Below are positions 63,252 to 64,000 of a stretch of DNA of 64,000 nt, in pieces. The stretch comes from Tieghemiomyces parasiticus (lineage: Eukaryota; Kickxellomycota; Dimargaritomycetes; Dimargaritales; Dimargaritaceae): NCBI GenBank assembly GCA_027575765.1, contig JANBPT010000132.1:1-64000 (forward strand), written 5' to 3'. Positions within the stretch are counted from its first letter, which is position 1; every line of letters begins with the position of its first letter. Position numbers and translations under genes: made by a program. The notes under the pieces are model-generated. The model searched no databases. It worked only from the letters and a program-made list of their open reading frames with translations, and was not told the DNA's origin.

Positions 63252-63675
63252 ATCAGTCAATGCGAATGAGTCGCGGGTACAAGCAAGGAAGTCGTCGGTC
63301 TCGTTAGGGTTGCAATGGCGTCGGGGGGTTTGTGTTGAAGGGAGCCTGGAATGTGGATATCCGGGGGGGGGGGAAAACATCTCCCGCTGAGGCCCCGCGG
63401 AAGGGGTCAGTGGGGCCTACCCTTTATCGAAGACGATACGTATCAAACGAGAAGAGGCAGAATACAAGGTAGCGGGCCAAAGTAGTGAGGTAAGGCTGTG
63501 ACCGCGCTCAAAAAAAAAAAGAGTGGAATATTTCTGGCACCCATGTCCCGATGCTTATCACATCGTATTGGAATGCCTCGCTCGAGGATATATATATATT
63601 CTCCTACTACATTCCAACTTGTCCCATTTCTTGTACCCTCACGGTTCATTACAATAGCTCTACTTTTCACGAAAA
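63252..63675. promoter_or_regulatory. Divergent promoter of GALT and the repeat-protein gene
   Basis: The region separates two outward-facing starts. A GATATATATATAT element near 63587-63599 is a plausible TATA box for the plus-strand gene. G11 lies at 63363-63373. Confidence 0.45.
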
Positions 63676-63999
63676 ATGTCGCCCGGTGGCGGAGTCAAAC
63701 GAGGCGGCCACAATCACGAGTCGCCCTGGAAGAAATATATTCGCAACCCACAAGGTGACCGCGCCGCAGTCGATAAGCAAGCTGACAAGGTTGCCGGCCC
63801 TGTAGCTGGAAATGGGACTACGGGTCCAGCCACTGTCGCCGCAGTCGATAAGCAAGCTGACAAGGTTGCCGGCCCCATAGCTGGAAACGGGACTACGGGT
63901 CCAGCCACTGTCAATGGTAGGTTAGACAGTAACTTGGGGGGATTGCAAGGAAAGTACCTTCATTGGCTCGATGACAGTAGAGCATCGGCTGTCGAATAA
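63676..63999 (+). CDS. 5' part of a gene with a 25-residue tandem repeat (truncated by window)
   Basis: The first ATG after a TATA-like element starts MSPGGGVKRGGHNHESPWKK, then YIRNPQGDRA. Two near-identical 75-bp units follow (63766-63840 and 63841-63912), each encoding AAVDKQADKVAGP, an Ile or Val, and AGNGTTGPATV. The units differ at only a few, mostly silent, positions, so the duplication is recent or kept homogeneous. The frame stops at 63999, but a GTAGGT donor at 63917 right after the repeats suggests that exon 1 ends there and the gene continues past the window. The family is not recognised; the start is basic and soluble, with no signal peptide. Confidence 0.5.
   Translation: MSPGGGVKRGGHNHESPWKKYIRNPQGDRAAVDKQADKVAGPVAGNGTTGPATVAAVDKQADKVAGPIAGNGTTGPATVNGRLDSNLGGLQGKYLHWLDDSRASAVE
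63766..63912 (+). repeat. 75-bp in-frame tandem repeat, two units
   Basis: The period is 75 bp, set by GTCGATAAGCAAGCTGACAA at 63769 and again at 63844. The two units differ by a handful of substitutions. Confidence 0.9.
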
Positions 64000-64000
64000 T

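Overview
This is eukaryotic nuclear DNA from a fungus. Genes are split by introns of mostly 70-200 bp with GTAAGT/GTAAGC/GTAGGT donors and pyrimidine-TAG/CAG acceptors. Coding exons are GC-rich at third positions and intergenic DNA carries many microsatellites and long C or G runs. The gene set (Trm61, Vps60/CHMP5, mL46, Mei2-like, Gal7-type GALT, a carnitine acetyltransferase ending in AKL, a Msn2-type zinc-finger protein) is fungal. The IucA/IucC-type NIS siderophore synthetase, an ANKRD40-like protein and the intron density point to an early-diverging fungus (Mucoromycota or Zoopagomycota), not an ascomycete yeast. That placement is inference; no rRNA or other marker is present.

Layout. 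0-4.5 kb: Tma22/DENR (-) divergent from an NRBF2/Atg38-like gene (+), then a candidate secreted-peptide precursor (+). 5.4-8.4 kb: promoter and gene of a carnitine acetyltransferase with both mitochondrial and peroxisomal signals. 9.0-9.5 kb: one copy of a dispersed solo-LTR-like repeat. 9.7-18.6 kb, all minus strand: Trm61, the NIS siderophore synthetase with an iron-type regulatory region upstream, and a predicted N-myristoylated protein of unknown function. 20.5-27.9 kb: gene-poor, with a second repeat copy. 27.9-36.6 kb, all plus strand: mL46, a 13-exon Mei2-like RNA-binding protein, and Vps60/CHMP5. 36.6-39.7 kb: microsatellite-rich convergent spacer. 39.7-41.5 kb: C2H2 transcription factor (-). 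41.5-59.1 kb: a second long gene-poor stretch with a third repeat copy near its end. 59.2-63.3 kb: ANKRD40-like protein and galactose-1-phosphate uridylyltransferase (both -). 63.7 kb to the end: the 5' part of a plus-strand gene with a 25-residue tandem repeat.

The housekeeping genes do not form one pathway. The most coherent local story is the siderophore synthetase: its 2.2-kb upstream region holds three perfect ATCWGATAA sites (the consensus of fungal iron-repressing GATA factors) and six CCAAT boxes in about 600 bp. The most novel candidates are the Kex2-type secreted-peptide precursor at 4.1 kb, the dispersed repeat family whose copies differ mainly by CpG-context transitions, and the unclassified myristoylated basic protein. 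Exon joins were worked out by hand from splice consensus and frame; all totals for the well-supported genes are whole codons.
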